Positions 18,706-28,603 are shown, counted from the first letter of the stretch. The stretch is DNA of 64,000 bases from Saccharomonospora xinjiangensis XJ-54 (GCF_000258175.1 NZ_JH636049.1:1651482-1715481); one strand, 5' to 3'. Notes: generated by a model not told the origin, from the letters alone. A program made the numbers and translations.

Positions 18706-18846
18706 CGTGCCTTAGATCGTGTCACTGAGGTGGCGATCCCGTGAGGGGTGATCGCGGCGCGAAGCCGGAACCCGTAGGCTTCGGCTAACACGTCCGGTTT
18801 CGAGCGCCGAGATCCGGCTCGTGCACAGGTGTTTCCGGAGGGCGGA

Positions 18847-20154
18847 ATGGCACAGGATATCATCCCGATCGAACTCGGGCTGCCACAAGGCGATCTGGTG
18901 ACCCTGTGGGCGCCACGATGGCGGGAGGACGGCGAGGAGTGGGAGGCGTTCCTCGGTGACGAGGAGGACCTCTACGCCTTCCCCGACGCCGCGCATCTCG
19001 CCGCGTTCGTGCGGACGGCCGAACAGCACGATCTGATCGACCATCCCGCGTGGGAGGCCGTTCCCGCCCTCAACGTGCCGGAGCTGATCCCGGACGACGA
19101 CCACTGCTTCGACCTCGTGGGTGTTCCGGAGATGGTGGCCGAGGAGCCCGACTCCTGGACGCTGTCCGAACTCGCCGAGATCGTCGCCATCGTGCGGTCG
19201 CTCGCCGACGTGTGCGAGCTGGACGAGGTGCACGAGATCCTTGACAGCTGCGAGGCGTTCTCACTGCTCGACCAGGGCCAGCTCCCGTTCACCGGCAGGG
19301 AGGGCGCGCGGCTCTGGGACGACCTCTCGCGGACGGTCTCGCAGAAGTGGGACGTGGTGCTCGACGCGATCGACGAGCTGATCACGATCCCCGAGGTCGA
19401 TGCCGCGACGCTGGACGCCACGGCCGAGGAACTGGCGGCGTTCCACGAGGAGTCCGCCGAGGCGGAGGCGGGTGTCGGCACCGAGGACGACCTCGACACC
19501 GTCGATCGCGACGACTCCGACGACGACACCTCCACAGCAGGCGGCCGGAGTGACGCCGACGAGGACGACGAGGACGACTTCGACGACGAGGAGCTGTCGG
19601 GTTTCTGGGCCGAGGTCGGCATCGACCCGATCAAGATCCAGCTCTCGTCGCGCGACTACTACACCCTGCGCTGCTATCTCGACGACGAACCGGTGTTCCT
19701 CGGCTCGGCGGGAACTATCGAGGTCTACCCCTCGGAGCGCGCGCTCGCGAGGGCACTCGCCGACGGCGGCAACCTCGCCCACACCGATCTCGCCGAGGTG
19801 TCCACGTGGGACGAGGTGCTGGCCTCGGCCACCGCGGGTGAGCTGGAGGTCGAGGTCGATCCCGACAACACCTACATCCTCGCCGGGCTCGACGAGGACA
19901 TCGCCGACGGCGTCGATGCCGTTGACCCCACCCAGCTCGAACTCGCGGTCGAGCTGCTCACCGACGCGGCCGACTGGGCGGGCGACGACGAGGTGTCGAA
20001 GGCGCTGGCGACGTCGGAGCGGCTCGGCTGGCTGGTGTCGTTCGTCCTTCGCCCCGATCCCACGAGGCTGACCCCGAGCCCGCCGTTCGACACCGAGCAG
20101 CAGGCGTGGCGCAGGCTCGTCGAGGCGTTCGAGAATCGCCTGCACCTCAACTGA
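18847..20154 (+). CDS. conserved acidic protein of unknown function
   Basis: A 435-residue cytosolic protein, very rich in Asp and Glu; residues 205-255 are an almost continuous acidic, low-complexity linker (DEDDEDDFDDEE). The N-terminal part (LWAPRWREDGEEWEAFLG) and the C-terminal part look globular; no catalytic motif, signal peptide or membrane segment is seen. ATG 18847 is chosen for the GGAGGGCGG site just before it. Position between a helicase and add resembles the place of Rv3311 in the mycobacterial add/upp region, from memory of that map only. Function not recognised. Confidence 0.85.
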   Translation: MAQDIIPIELGLPQGDLVTLWAPRWREDGEEWEAFLGDEEDLYAFPDAAHLAAFVRTAEQHDLIDHPAWEAVPALNVPELIPDDDHCFDLVGVPEMVAEEPDSWTLSELAEIVAIVRSLADVCELDEVHEILDSCEAFSLLDQGQLPFTGREGARLWDDLSRTVSQKWDVVLDAIDELITIPEVDAATLDATAEELAAFHEESAEAEAGVGTEDDLDTVDRDDSDDDTSTAGGRSDADEDDEDDFDDEELSGFWAEVGIDPIKIQLSSRDYYTLRCYLDDEPVFLGSAGTIEVYPSERALARALADGGNLAHTDLAEVSTWDEVLASATAGELEVEVDPDNTYILAGLDEDIADGVDAVDPTQLELAVELLTDAADWAGDDEVSKALATSERLGWLVSFVLRPDPTRLTPSPPFDTEQQAWRRLVEAFENRLHLN

Positions 20155-20167
20155 GACAGGGACAACC

Positions 20168-20213
20168 GGCGGGGGCCCTGGAGCCGCAGTCTTCAGGGCC
20201 CCCGCCGTCTTTC
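20168..20213. terminator. bidirectional Rho-independent terminator
   Basis: GGCGGGGGCCCTG (20168-20180) pairs with CAGGGCCCCCGCC (20194-20206), a perfect 13-bp G/C stem followed by GTCTTTC. It lies between the convergent acidic-protein gene and add. Confidence 0.9.
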
Positions 20214-21305
20214 TCACACGCGCTCGGCGTACCAGGGCTTGATCACGTTGTTGATGATGTCGAGCCGCTCGTCGAAGGAGATGAAGGCCGACTTCATGGC
20301 GTTGATCGTGCACCACTGCACGTCCGACCAGTCGAAGCCGAACGCATCGACGAGTGCCGCGAACTCCGACGAGACCGAGCAGTCGCTCATCAACCGGTTG
20401 TCGGTGTTGACCGTGACCCGGAACCGCAGCTTCGCGAGCAGCCCGATCGGATGCTCGGCGATCGAGGGCGCCGCACCCGTCTGGATGTTCGACGAAGGGC
20501 ACACCTCCAGCGGGATGCGGCGGTCGCGGACGTAGGCGGCGAGCCTGCCCAGCGAGACACTGCCGTCGTCGGCCACGGTGATGTCGTCCACGATGCGGAC
20601 GCCGTGCCCGAGGCGTTCGGCGCCGCAGTGCTGGATGGCCTCCCAGATGGAGGCGAGCCCGAACGCCTCACCGGCGTGAATGGTGAAGTGGGCGTTGTTC
20701 TCCCGCAGGAACTCGAAGGCGTCGAGGTTGCGGGTGGGAGGGTAGCCCGCCTCCGGTCCCGCGATGTCGAACCCGACGACTCCGCGATCGCGGTAGCGCA
20801 CGGTGAGGTCGGCGATCTCCAACGCCCTCGCGTGCTGCCGCATGGCGCACAGGAGCTGGCCGACGCGGATGTGCTTGCCCCGTGCCGCCGCGGCGGCACG
20901 ACCGCGGTCGAAGCCGTCCTGCACGGCCTCCACGACGGCCTCCAGCGACAAGCCCCGCTCGACGAACAGTTCGGGCGCATACCGCACCTCGGCGTACACG
21001 ACGCCGTCGTCGGCCAGGTCCTCGACGCATTCGGCTGCGACCCGCGACAACGCCTCCTCGGTCTGCATGACACCGCAGGTGTGCGCGAAGGTTTCGAGGT
21101 ACTTCTCCAGCGAACCCGAGTCGGCCGCGCGGCGGAACCAGCGGCTCAGCTCATCGACGTCGGTCGTCGGCAGGCCGGTGTAGCCGGTCTGCTCGGCCAG
21201 TTCGACGACGGAGGAAGGACGGAGACCGCCGTCGAGGTGGTCGTGGAGCAGCACCTTCGGCGCGCTGCGAAGTTCGTGCGGAGTCGGAACGGTTCGCGTC
21301 GGCAT
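20214..21305 (-). CDS. add: adenosine deaminase
   Basis: Hydrolytic deamination of (deoxy)adenosine to (deoxy)inosine, zinc dependent, in purine salvage. 363 residues from ATG 21305. Zinc ligands: His21 and His23 in LLHDHLDGG, a third His in [10 protein letters not shown] near 200, and Asp in NTDNRLMS near 300; the catalytic glutamate is the E of HAGE. The fold is the metal-dependent amidohydrolase TIM barrel. It shares the neighbourhood with deoA and cdd but is a separate unit, divergent from the coiled-coil gene (261 bases between starts). Confidence 0.96.
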   Translation of the reverse strand: MPTRTVPTPHELRSAPKVLLHDHLDGGLRPSSVVELAEQTGYTGLPTTDVDELSRWFRRAADSGSLEKYLETFAHTCGVMQTEEALSRVAAECVEDLADDGVVYAEVRYAPELFVERGLSLEAVVEAVQDGFDRGRAAAAARGKHIRVGQLLCAMRQHARALEIADLTVRYRDRGVVGFDIAGPEAGYPPTRNLDAFEFLRENNAHFTIHAGEAFGLASIWEAIQHCGAERLGHGVRIVDDITVADDGSVSLGRLAAYVRDRRIPLEVCPSSNIQTGAAPSIAEHPIGLLAKLRFRVTVNTDNRLMSDCSVSSEFAALVDAFGFDWSDVQWCTINAMKSAFISFDERLDIINNVIKPWYAERV

Positions 21306-21566
21306 GCATCGACGGTACCCGCGGCCCGGGACGTCGAGTGCGCGACATCCGCGTGTGCCTGAGCGATCAAGGCCACCCGGTCCGGGCTACCGGTTGACGA
21401 CAAGTCTCACGCTGTACTCGAACCTTGCGCGGTGATCCCGTCGTTATTCAATCGTCGGAGTCGCACGTCACGCGGTACGGGGTCGGGGCAGATACCCTCC
21501 GCAGTTGGCCGATCGCTAGGCTGCTCGCCGACGTCCCATCTTCCCCGCCGATGAAGGACTACCGCA

Positions 21567-22613
21567 GTGACTGACAATCATCTCGCAGCCCCGTCGTTCG
21601 ACCGGATGCGCAACATGTTGGTGCGCGCGGCCGAGGTCCGAGAGAGCGAACAACAGCAGATCTTCGACGCGCTCGACGACATCTACGCCCGGCTCGCACC
21701 GGTGGACTCGCTCGGCGCTGTCCGCAAGCGGCTTTCCGAGCTTCCCGACCGGACCGAGATGAGCGTGCTCGCCGAGCGGCTCGACGAGGCCATGACCCGC
21801 CTCGAGGCGCAGGACAACGCTCTCGCCGACCTCGCGCGGTCGGTGGAAGCCCTCGTTGACAAGCTGGCCAAGCCGTTCGCGCAGCTCGACGGCAGGCTCG
21901 ACGGAGTGGCTGCCCGGTTCGAGGGCGTCGCGGGCCGGATGGACGGTCTCGAGGACAAGCTCTCGAACATCCACCGCAGGCTGGACGAGCTCGGCAACCA
22001 CCTCGACAAGCAGGACATCAAGATCGACACTGTTCCGTCGGCGGTGCAGGGCCCGATGCGCGAGCGCATCGACATCCTGGAAACCGGTCTCAAGGAGCGG
22101 GTGGATCGCCTCGACACCGACTCCAAGGAACGGCTCTCGGCTTCGTCGGACTCGCTGCGCTCCGCGCTGTCCGACACCGCGGATCTGCTCGACCCGACGG
22201 CCAGGTTCGACACGCTCGCCGAGCGGCTGGAGAACCTGGGTTCCCGGCTCGACCAGATCGCGGGCAGGCTCGACAAGGTCGAGGAGAACGTCGCGGCACG
22301 GCTCGGCGACCTGGACGGCTCCATCAAGTCGGGACTGTCGCAGGTGGAAGGGACGCTGTCGCAGCAGCCGGACAACGACTACTTCACGTCCGTCGTGCGC
22401 AAGAGCAACGAGGAATCGGAGCGGCGCATCGGCGGCCAGCTCGACGAGGCCATGGCCACGTTCGCGGAGCTGATGCTCGGCGGTGGTCCCGCGCCGCAGC
22501 CCGCCATCACCGCGCCCCCGACGCCGAGGCAGCCGCGCCGCCGCAACGGCAGGAACGGCAAGGGCGCCGACGCGAAGCCGAAGACCGGCGTGGACGCCGA
22601 CTCCGACGACTGA
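21567..22613 (+). CDS. coiled-coil protein of unknown function
   Basis: A 348-residue protein starting with GTG 21567. From about residue 60 to 265 it is a nearly continuous amphipathic helix with repeated LD.RLD.. elements (for example QLDGRLDGVAARFEGVAG and LDGRLD-like blocks), predicting a long coiled coil. The last 40 residues are Pro/Arg/Lys-rich (PPTPRQPRRRNGRNG) and may bind nucleic acid or membranes. There is no signal peptide or transmembrane segment. A structural or scaffolding role is plausible; no family is recognised. It is monocistronic between add and deoA. Confidence 0.85.
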   Translation: MTDNHLAAPSFDRMRNMLVRAAEVRESEQQQIFDALDDIYARLAPVDSLGAVRKRLSELPDRTEMSVLAERLDEAMTRLEAQDNALADLARSVEALVDKLAKPFAQLDGRLDGVAARFEGVAGRMDGLEDKLSNIHRRLDELGNHLDKQDIKIDTVPSAVQGPMRERIDILETGLKERVDRLDTDSKERLSASSDSLRSALSDTADLLDPTARFDTLAERLENLGSRLDQIAGRLDKVEENVAARLGDLDGSIKSGLSQVEGTLSQQPDNDYFTSVVRKSNEESERRIGGQLDEAMATFAELMLGGGPAPQPAITAPPTPRQPRRRNGRNGKGADAKPKTGVDADSDD

Positions 22614-22629
22614 GGCTCAGTGAGCGGCT

Positions 22630-22655
22630 GGCCGCTCGGGGTGCACCGAGCGGCC
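22630..22655 (+). terminator. hairpin after the coiled-coil gene
   Basis: GGCCGCTCGG (22630-22639) and CCGAGCGGCC (22646-22655) form a perfect 10-bp stem with a 6-base loop, 17 bases after the stop codon. There is no T run, as is common in high-GC actinobacteria. Confidence 0.65.
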
Positions 22656-22768
22656 GGTCGCGGTCGGCCGCTCGACCCCGGTTACCCGGACTGTGCTGCG
22701 CGGATGGGCGTTCGGGCGAGTCCCTCGACCTAGACACCGCGCTTCACCGAAGGTGCCGTCCTTGCAGG

Positions 22769-22855
22769 CGCAGCGTCGTCTCAACCGCAGCGTCGTCTCA
22801 AGCACAGCATCAGGCAGCGCCGTCTTTCCATGGCGCCGTCTTTCCATGGCGCCAT
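22769..22855. repeat. two short tandem duplications plus an inverted repeat
   Basis: CGCAGCGTCGTCTCAA occurs at 22769-22784 and again at 22786-22801. GCGCCGTCTTTCCATG occurs at 22817-22832 and exactly again at 22833-22848. ATGGCGCC (22830-22837) and GGCGCCAT (22848-22855) can pair as a stem. Confidence 0.75.
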
Positions 22856-22961
22856 CGTTTCACGATGCGCGGTCGTCGAAAGGCGGGCTGCGCCCGCCAC
22901 CGTCGCGACGACACCGTGTGAACAATCCCGCTGAGCGGCACCGCTGCCGAGGCACTCGCCG

Positions 22962-24293
22962 TCAGGAGGCGAACCGCTCCAGCACAATCCTCGACGCCGT
23001 GACGCCCTCACCCGCATCCCCAGCGGCGAAGGCGCTGTCGTCGCCGTCGGAGTCGCGGCCGATGGTGCATGCCGCTTCCAGCGCGGGAAGGGCCGCCGAC
23101 ACAGCCTCGGGGGTATCGGTGTGCAGCTCGAACAGCGGCCGTCCGCGTTCGACCCGGTCGCCGGGTTTCGCCAGGCACAGCACACCGGCCGCGGGCTGTA
23201 CGGGGTCGTCCTTGCGCGCCCGGCCCGCGCCGAGCCGCCACGCGGCCACCCCGACACCGTAGGCGTCGAGCCTCGTGAGAGTGCCCGATTCCGCCGCCTC
23301 GACCACGTGCACGTGTGCGGGCCTCGGCAGCGGGGCCTCCGGGTCACCACCCTGTGCGCGGATCATGCGGCACCACGTCTCGTACGCCTGGCCCGAGGCG
23401 AGCACCCGCGCCGGGTCCACGTCGCCGAGCCCGGCGAGAGCGAGCATCTCGCGAGCCAGAGCCAGCGTGAGTTCCACGACGTCGGAAGGCCCGCCGCCGC
23501 GGAGCACCTCGACGGCCTCCGCCACCTCGACCGCGTTGCCGACGGCCGCGCCGAGTGGTGTGTCCATTGCCGTGAGGACGGCGGTGGTGGCCACGCCGTG
23601 TGCGGCGCCGATCTCCACGAGGCTCGTCGCGAGGTCACGGGCTTGCGCGCGGGTCTTCATGAACGCGCCGCTGCCGGTCTTGACGTCCAGCACGAGACGG
23701 CCCGCGCCTTCGGCGATCTTCTTGCTCATGATCGAGCTGGCGATCAGCGGCACCGACTCGACGGTGCCCGTGACGTCGCGCAGCGCGTACAGCTTGCGGT
23801 CAGCGGGAGCCAGTGTCGGGGTGGCGGCGCAGACCACCGCCCCGACGTCGTCGAGTTGCGCGGCGATCTCGTCCGCCGACAGCTCGGCCCGCCAGCCGGG
23901 GATCGCCTCCAGCTTGTCGAGCGTGCCGCCGGTGTGCCCGAGACCCCGGCCCGACAACTGCGGCACGGCCGCCCCGCACGCCGCGACGAGCGGCGCCAGC
24001 GGCAGAGTGATCTTGTCGCCGACGCCGCCCGTGGAATGCTTGTCCACCGTGGGGCGGGAGCAGGTCAGCGAAAGCCGCTCGCCCGAGTCGATCATCGCGC
24101 CGGTCCAGCGGGCCGTCTCAGCCGAGTCCATTCCCCGCAGCACGACCGCCATCGCGAGCGCCGCCATCTGCTCGTCGCCGACGACGCCGCGCGTGTAGGC
24201 GTCGATCACCCAGCCGATCTGCTCATCGGTGAGCCGCAGACCGTCGCGCTTGGCCCTGATGACGTCCACAGCGGCGAACGGCTCGCCCTTCAT
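22962..24293 (-). CDS. deoA: thymidine phosphorylase
   Basis: Phosphorolysis of thymidine or deoxyuridine to base and deoxyribose 1-phosphate, feeding DeoC through phosphopentomutase (not in this window). Start ATG 24293 overlaps the cdd stop by 4 bases (ATGA), giving 443 residues. Phosphate-binding KHSTGGVGDK near residue 80 and the family signature SGRGLGHTGGTLDKLEAIPG near 110-130 are intact. It is the last gene of the importer-cdd-deoA operon. A pyrimidine-nucleoside phosphorylase with broader specificity is the alternative. Confidence 0.95.
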   Translation of the reverse strand: MKGEPFAAVDVIRAKRDGLRLTDEQIGWVIDAYTRGVVGDEQMAALAMAVVLRGMDSAETARWTGAMIDSGERLSLTCSRPTVDKHSTGGVGDKITLPLAPLVAACGAAVPQLSGRGLGHTGGTLDKLEAIPGWRAELSADEIAAQLDDVGAVVCAATPTLAPADRKLYALRDVTGTVESVPLIASSIMSKKIAEGAGRLVLDVKTGSGAFMKTRAQARDLATSLVEIGAAHGVATTAVLTAMDTPLGAAVGNAVEVAEAVEVLRGGGPSDVVELTLALAREMLALAGLGDVDPARVLASGQAYETWCRMIRAQGGDPEAPLPRPAHVHVVEAAESGTLTRLDAYGVGVAAWRLGAGRARKDDPVQPAAGVLCLAKPGDRVERGRPLFELHTDTPEAVSAALPALEAACTIGRDSDGDDSAFAAGDAGEGVTASRIVLERFAS

Positions 24294-24682
24294 GACGGCA
24301 GGTCCTCCGGTCCGAACGCCTGTGGCAACACCTGCGCCATCGGCTGCACCCCGGCCGGAGTGTCCACAAGGCACTCCTCGCCGCCGAACTCGTAGAGCAG
24401 TTGCCTGCACCGGCCGCACGGCATCAGGAGCTCTCCCTCACCGGAACGGCACGCCACGGCGACAAACCGGCCACCGCCGGACAACCTGAGCTGGCCCGCC
24501 ATGGTGCACTCGGCGCAGAGACCGAGCCCGTAGGAGGCGTTCTCCACGTTGCACCCGGTGACGATCCGGCCGTCGTCGGTCAACGCCGCCGCACCGACCC
24601 GCAACCGCGAGTACGGCGCGTACGCCTTCTGCGCCGCCGCGACCGCCTCGGCGCGAAGCCGTTCCCAGTCGATGCCGGGCAT
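24290..24682 (-). CDS. cdd: cytidine deaminase
   Basis: Zinc-dependent deamination of cytidine and deoxycytidine to uridine and deoxyuridine. 130 residues, the small homotetrameric form. The catalytic glutamate and first zinc ligand are in LCAECTM, the other two zinc cysteines in MPCGRCRQ; NVENASYG binds the ribose. Its ATG overlaps the upstream permease stop by one base (TGATG) and its own stop overlaps deoA, so translation is coupled: imported cytidine can be converted here and cleaved by the next enzyme. Confidence 0.96.
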   Translation of the reverse strand: MPGIDWERLRAEAVAAAQKAYAPYSRLRVGAAALTDDGRIVTGCNVENASYGLGLCAECTMAGQLRLSGGGRFVAVACRSGEGELLMPCGRCRQLLYEFGGEECLVDTPAGVQPMAQVLPQAFGPEDLPS

Positions 24683-25962
24683 CAGTCGCCCTCCCCTCGC
24701 CGGTACCGCTTGCCGATCGCCCTCGGCGGGCGCAGTTTCTGCGCTGCGACGGCCAGCACGATGATCGTGACGAAGTGCGGCGTGTACGGGATCAGCTCAC
24801 GCGGCAGCTCGTCGTTGGCCCAGTACACGTAGTACAGCGCGACGGCTCCGAGCGCGGCGAGCCCCGCGGCGAGGAAGCGCCGCCGCACGAGGTGCACCAC
24901 GGTGAGCACGGCGAGCAGCAGCACCGCGCCGTAGCAGAGCGCGAGCACGGCCTCGCCGCCACCGGCGAGCTGCACGCCGTCGGAGTAGCCGAACAACGCC
25001 GCACCGCCGAGCAGCCCGCCAGGCCGCCAGTTACCGAAGATCATCGCCGCGAGACCGATGTAACCCCGGCCGTTGGTCTGGTTCTCCAGGTAGTCGGCGC
25101 CGCCCGACAGCAGGACGAGCGAAGCGCCACCCATCCCGGCGAGGCCACCCGACACCAGAAGCGCCGCGTACTTGTGCGCGTAGACGTTCACGCCGAGCGA
25201 CTCAGCCGCGACGGGGTTCTCGCCGCACGAACGCAGCCGCAGCCCGAACCGGGTGCGCCACAGCACGAAGTAACTCACGGGCACCAGCAGCAGGCCGAGC
25301 ATGGCCAGCGGCGACACCTGCGTCACGAGCCCGCGCAGCAGCCCCGCCGCGTCGGAGATCCCCACCCGCTGGGCGGCTTCGAGGTCGGCGAGCCAGTCGG
25401 AGAGGAACGTCGCGGAGTACGTGTCGAACTTCGGCACGGGCGGCGACTGCCTCGGGTTGCCGGACAGCGGCTGGAACACGAGGTCGGCGAGGTACTTCGC
25501 GACGCCGAGCCCGAGAAGGTTGATGGCGACGCCGGACACGATGTGGTTCACGCCGAACGTCACCGTGGCCACGGCGTGCAGCAGCCCGCCGAGCGCGCCG
25601 AAGACGGCGGCCGCGATCAGACCGGCCCACACCCCGCCGTAGAAGGCACCCCACGCCGCGCCCCAGGTGCCGAGGATCATCATGCCTTCGAGGCCGATGT
25701 TGATGACCCCGGATCGCTCGGCCCACAACCCGCCGAGCGCGGCGAACAGGATGGGCAGGGCGAGCCGCAACGCCGTCTGCGACGTACTGCTCGACGTGAG
25801 CGTGTCGATGCCGGTGAGGTACGACGTGGTGGACAGCACCGCGATGGCCGCCACGGCCCACAGCGCGCCCCGCAACCACCCCGGGATCGGCCGCCGCGTT
25901 CTCGGCTCCTGCTTCGTCGCGCCCGCCTCGTTCGGCGAACCGGTCTCGACCGTGGTGCTCAC
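24682..25962 (-). CDS. nucleoside ABC transporter permease 2
   Basis: A 426-residue integral membrane permease of the branched-chain amino acid/nucleoside type (BPD_transp_2). GTG 25962 (MSTTVETG) overlaps the stop of the first permease by 4 bases. After a 45-residue cytosolic N-terminus there are about ten hydrophobic segments; PILFAALGGLWAERSGVINI and EGMMILGTWGAAWGAFYGG are typical of this subfamily, and FGLRLRSCGENPVAAESLG is the cytosolic loop that contacts the ATPase. Together with permease 1 it forms the channel of the BMP-type importer. Confidence 0.93.
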   Translation of the reverse strand: MSTTVETGSPNEAGATKQEPRTRRPIPGWLRGALWAVAAIAVLSTTSYLTGIDTLTSSSTSQTALRLALPILFAALGGLWAERSGVINIGLEGMMILGTWGAAWGAFYGGVWAGLIAAAVFGALGGLLHAVATVTFGVNHIVSGVAINLLGLGVAKYLADLVFQPLSGNPRQSPPVPKFDTYSATFLSDWLADLEAAQRVGISDAAGLLRGLVTQVSPLAMLGLLLVPVSYFVLWRTRFGLRLRSCGENPVAAESLGVNVYAHKYAALLVSGGLAGMGGASLVLLSGGADYLENQTNGRGYIGLAAMIFGNWRPGGLLGGAALFGYSDGVQLAGGGEAVLALCYGAVLLLAVLTVVHLVRRRFLAAGLAALGAVALYYVYWANDELPRELIPYTPHFVTIIVLAVAAQKLRPPRAIGKRYRRGEGD

Positions 25963-27053
25963 ACCGCACCTCCCTGGCTGACGCTCGCGGGCATACCGTT
26001 GCGGGTCTGTCGGCCCACCCGGCGCTGCTGCGCGGCGAGTTCCGCTCGTTTGACGATCTCGTAGGCGACCACGACCGAGAGCACGATCGTGCCCTGGATG
26101 ATGGTGGCGATCTCCCTCGGCACCCCGATGGTCTCCAGCGACACGGCCGACTTGTCGAGGAACGCCCACAGCAGCGCGCCGAACGCGACGCCGACGGGAT
26201 GGTTGCGGCCGAGCAACGCCACCGCGATGCCGGTGAAGCCGTAGCCCTGTGTCGCGGTCATGGCGTAGACGTGGTCGCGGCCGAGCAGCTCCGGCATCGC
26301 GATGAGTCCCGCGACCGCGCCGGAGAGCAACATCGCGATCATCGTCATCCGCTTGGCGCTCACCCCGCCTGCCGTGGCCGCGGTGGGCGACTCGCCGCTG
26401 GCCTGAAGCTCGAACCCGAACCGCGTGCGGTTGAGCAGGAACCAGTAACCGGAGCCGAGCGCGACGGCGATGACCACCGCGCCGAAGATCGTGCCTGCCT
26501 CACCGAGCGGGATTCCGGGAATCCAGCCGGTCTCGGGGATCTCGGCCGTGCTGATGTTGTTGCCACGCAGAACACCGAACTGGTCGGCGCTGACGAGGTA
26601 GGCGACGATGCCGAACACGATCGAGTTCAGCATGATCGTGGTGATGACCTCGGAGACCCCGCGCGTCACCTTCAGGATCGCGGGCAGCAGCGCGTACGCC
26701 GCGCCGGAGAGCATCGCGACCGCGAGGATCACCAGCACGTGCAGCACCGGCGGCAGTTCGAGTGCCGCGCCCACGATCGCGGCGACGACGGCCGCGAACC
26801 GGTACTGGCCCTCCACCCCGATGTTGAACAGGTTCATCTGGAAGCCGATGGCCACCGCGAGACCGGCGAAGTAGTAGACGGTCGCGAGGTTGACGGTATC
26901 GACGGCCGTGGTTCCCTCGAACAGTTGCGCGCCCATGGTGGCGAACGCCTGTAGCGGGTCGGCACCCGACACGAGCAGCGCCACGGACGACAGCGCCATG
27001 GCGAAGACGATCGCCAGCACGGGAGGGAGCAGGGCGGTACGCCAGGAGATCAT
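25959..27053 (-). CDS. nucleoside ABC transporter permease 1
   Basis: A 364-residue membrane permease, partner of permease 2. ATG 27053 overlaps the ATPase stop (ATGA). Eight to ten hydrophobic segments are visible, starting MISWRTALLPPVLAIVF; QMNLFNIGVEGQY and FGFELQASGESPTAATAGG match the conserved positions of GuaB/YufP-type nucleoside permeases. Stop overlap with the next gene indicates coupled translation of the two channel subunits in equal amounts. Confidence 0.93.
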   Translation of the reverse strand: MISWRTALLPPVLAIVFAMALSSVALLVSGADPLQAFATMGAQLFEGTTAVDTVNLATVYYFAGLAVAIGFQMNLFNIGVEGQYRFAAVVAAIVGAALELPPVLHVLVILAVAMLSGAAYALLPAILKVTRGVSEVITTIMLNSIVFGIVAYLVSADQFGVLRGNNISTAEIPETGWIPGIPLGEAGTIFGAVVIAVALGSGYWFLLNRTRFGFELQASGESPTAATAGGVSAKRMTMIAMLLSGAVAGLIAMPELLGRDHVYAMTATQGYGFTGIAVALLGRNHPVGVAFGALLWAFLDKSAVSLETIGVPREIATIIQGTIVLSVVVAYEIVKRAELAAQQRRVGRQTRNGMPASVSQGGAV

Positions 27054-28603
27054 GCGACGTCCTCGGGAAGGGAATGGCTCTCCCCCGCTCCCGTCATGGC
27101 CGAGCCGAGTTCGGCCGGGGTGACGGTGGCGGGATCGGCTTCGGTGACCAGCCTGCCGCGCAACATGACGCGGATGGTGTCGGACAACCCGATCAACTCG
27201 TCGAGGTCGGCCGAGATGAGCAACACCGCGAGACCGTCGCGGCGGGCTTCCCTGATGCGGTCCCAGATCAGGGCCTGCGCGCCGACATCGACGCCGCGGG
27301 TGGGGTGGGAGGCGATCAGCAGAACGGGGTCGCCCGACAGTTCCCTGCCGACGATGAGCTTCTGCTGGTTACCGCCGGACAGCGCGCCTGCGGGAACCTC
27401 GACGCCGGGGGTACGCACGTCGTATTCGGACACGATGCGGGCGGTGTCCTCGCGCGCGGCACCACAGTCGATGAGCCGGCCACTCGACACCGGCCTTCTC
27501 GTCTGGTAGCCCAGAATCCGGTTCGTCCACAACGGACGCGTCAGCAGCAGCCCGTGCCGGTGACGGTCCTCGGCGATGTAGCCGATGCCCGCTTCCCTCC
27601 GCACGAGCGTGCCGAGCTTCGTGAGGTCACGCGCGGTGCCGTCGGCGTCAAGCAGCTCGATCCGGCCGCCAGCCGCCTTCCGCATTCCCATGATGGTCTC
27701 GACCAGTTCGGTCTGCCCGTTGCCCTCGACACCGGCGATGCCGAGCACCTCACCGGCGCGCACCGTCAGCGACACGTCGTCGAGCACGGCCCGCTCGGAG
27801 TCCTCGGCGTTCAGGCGCAGATTCTCCACTCGCAGCACGACCCTGTCGGTGACCGTGGACTCGCGGGTCTGCGGGCTCGGCAGCTGCGAGCCGACCATCA
27901 TCTCGGCCAGTTCCCTCGAACTCACCACGCGCGGGTCAACGGTGCCGACCGTGGTGCCCCTGCGGATCACCGTGGCCCGGTCGGCGATCTTGCGGACCTC
28001 GTCGAGCTTGTGGGAGATGAAGATGAAGGTGTAGCCCTGCTCGCGCATCGTGCGGACGGTGTCGAACAGCGCGTCCACCTCCTGCGGCACGAGCACGGCC
28101 GTCGGCTCGTCGAGGATCACGATGCGCGCGCCCCGGTAGAGCACCTTGACGATCTCGACCCGCTGGCGGTCGGCCACACCGAGGTGCTCCATCAGGCTGT
28201 CGAGGTTCACCCTCAACCCCGTGCGCTCGGCGAGTTCGGCCATCCGCTCCGAGGCCGCCTTGCCGATGCCGTGCAGGCCCTCGGCGCCGAGCAGCACGTT
28301 CTCCTTGACGGTCAGGTTGTCGGCGAGCATGAAGTGCTGGTGCACCATGCCGATCCCGGCCTTGATGGCGTCCTGCGGGTTGCGCAGCCGCACGATCTCA
28401 CCGTTGACGGCGATGGTGCCCTCGTCCGGCTGCTGCATGCCGTAGAGGATCTTCATGAGCGTGGACTTGCCCGCGCCGTTCTCGCCGCACACCGCGTGGA
28501 CCTCGCCGGAAAGCACGGTCAGGTGCACATCGGAGTTGGCAACCACGCCGGGGAACCGCTTGGTGATCCCCTTGAGTTCGACCGCTGGTCGGGTCTCGGT
28601 CAT
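27050..28603 (-). CDS. nucleoside ABC transporter ATP-binding protein (two ABC domains)
   Basis: A 517-residue fused double ATPase driving the importer. Start ATG 28603 (MTETRPAVELKGITKRFPG). Domain 1: Walker A GENGAGKST near 42-50, signature-like GVADRQRVEIVK near 145, Walker B IVILDEPTA. Domain 2: an altered Walker A, GVEGNGQTE, as usual in this family, and LSGGNQQKLIVGREL. This pattern matches the sugar/nucleoside (YufO-like) ATPases. It lies 143 bases after the lipoprotein gene, separated from it by a strong hairpin. Confidence 0.94.
   Translation of the reverse strand: MTETRPAVELKGITKRFPGVVANSDVHLTVLSGEVHAVCGENGAGKSTLMKILYGMQQPDEGTIAVNGEIVRLRNPQDAIKAGIGMVHQHFMLADNLTVKENVLLGAEGLHGIGKAASERMAELAERTGLRVNLDSLMEHLGVADRQRVEIVKVLYRGARIVILDEPTAVLVPQEVDALFDTVRTMREQGYTFIFISHKLDEVRKIADRATVIRRGTTVGTVDPRVVSSRELAEMMVGSQLPSPQTRESTVTDRVVLRVENLRLNAEDSERAVLDDVSLTVRAGEVLGIAGVEGNGQTELVETIMGMRKAAGGRIELLDADGTARDLTKLGTLVRREAGIGYIAEDRHRHGLLLTRPLWTNRILGYQTRRPVSSGRLIDCGAAREDTARIVSEYDVRTPGVEVPAGALSGGNQQKLIVGRELSGDPVLLIASHPTRGVDVGAQALIWDRIREARRDGLAVLLISADLDELIGLSDTIRVMLRGRLVTEADPATVTPAELGSAMTGAGESHSLPEDVA

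Larger units (their letters stand above)
22614..22961. other. intergenic region with terminator and short repeats
   Basis: The 348 bases between the convergent coiled-coil gene and deoA contain a hairpin at 22630-22655 and two pairs of short tandem repeats at 22769-22855. No convincing gene is seen. Confidence 0.7.
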
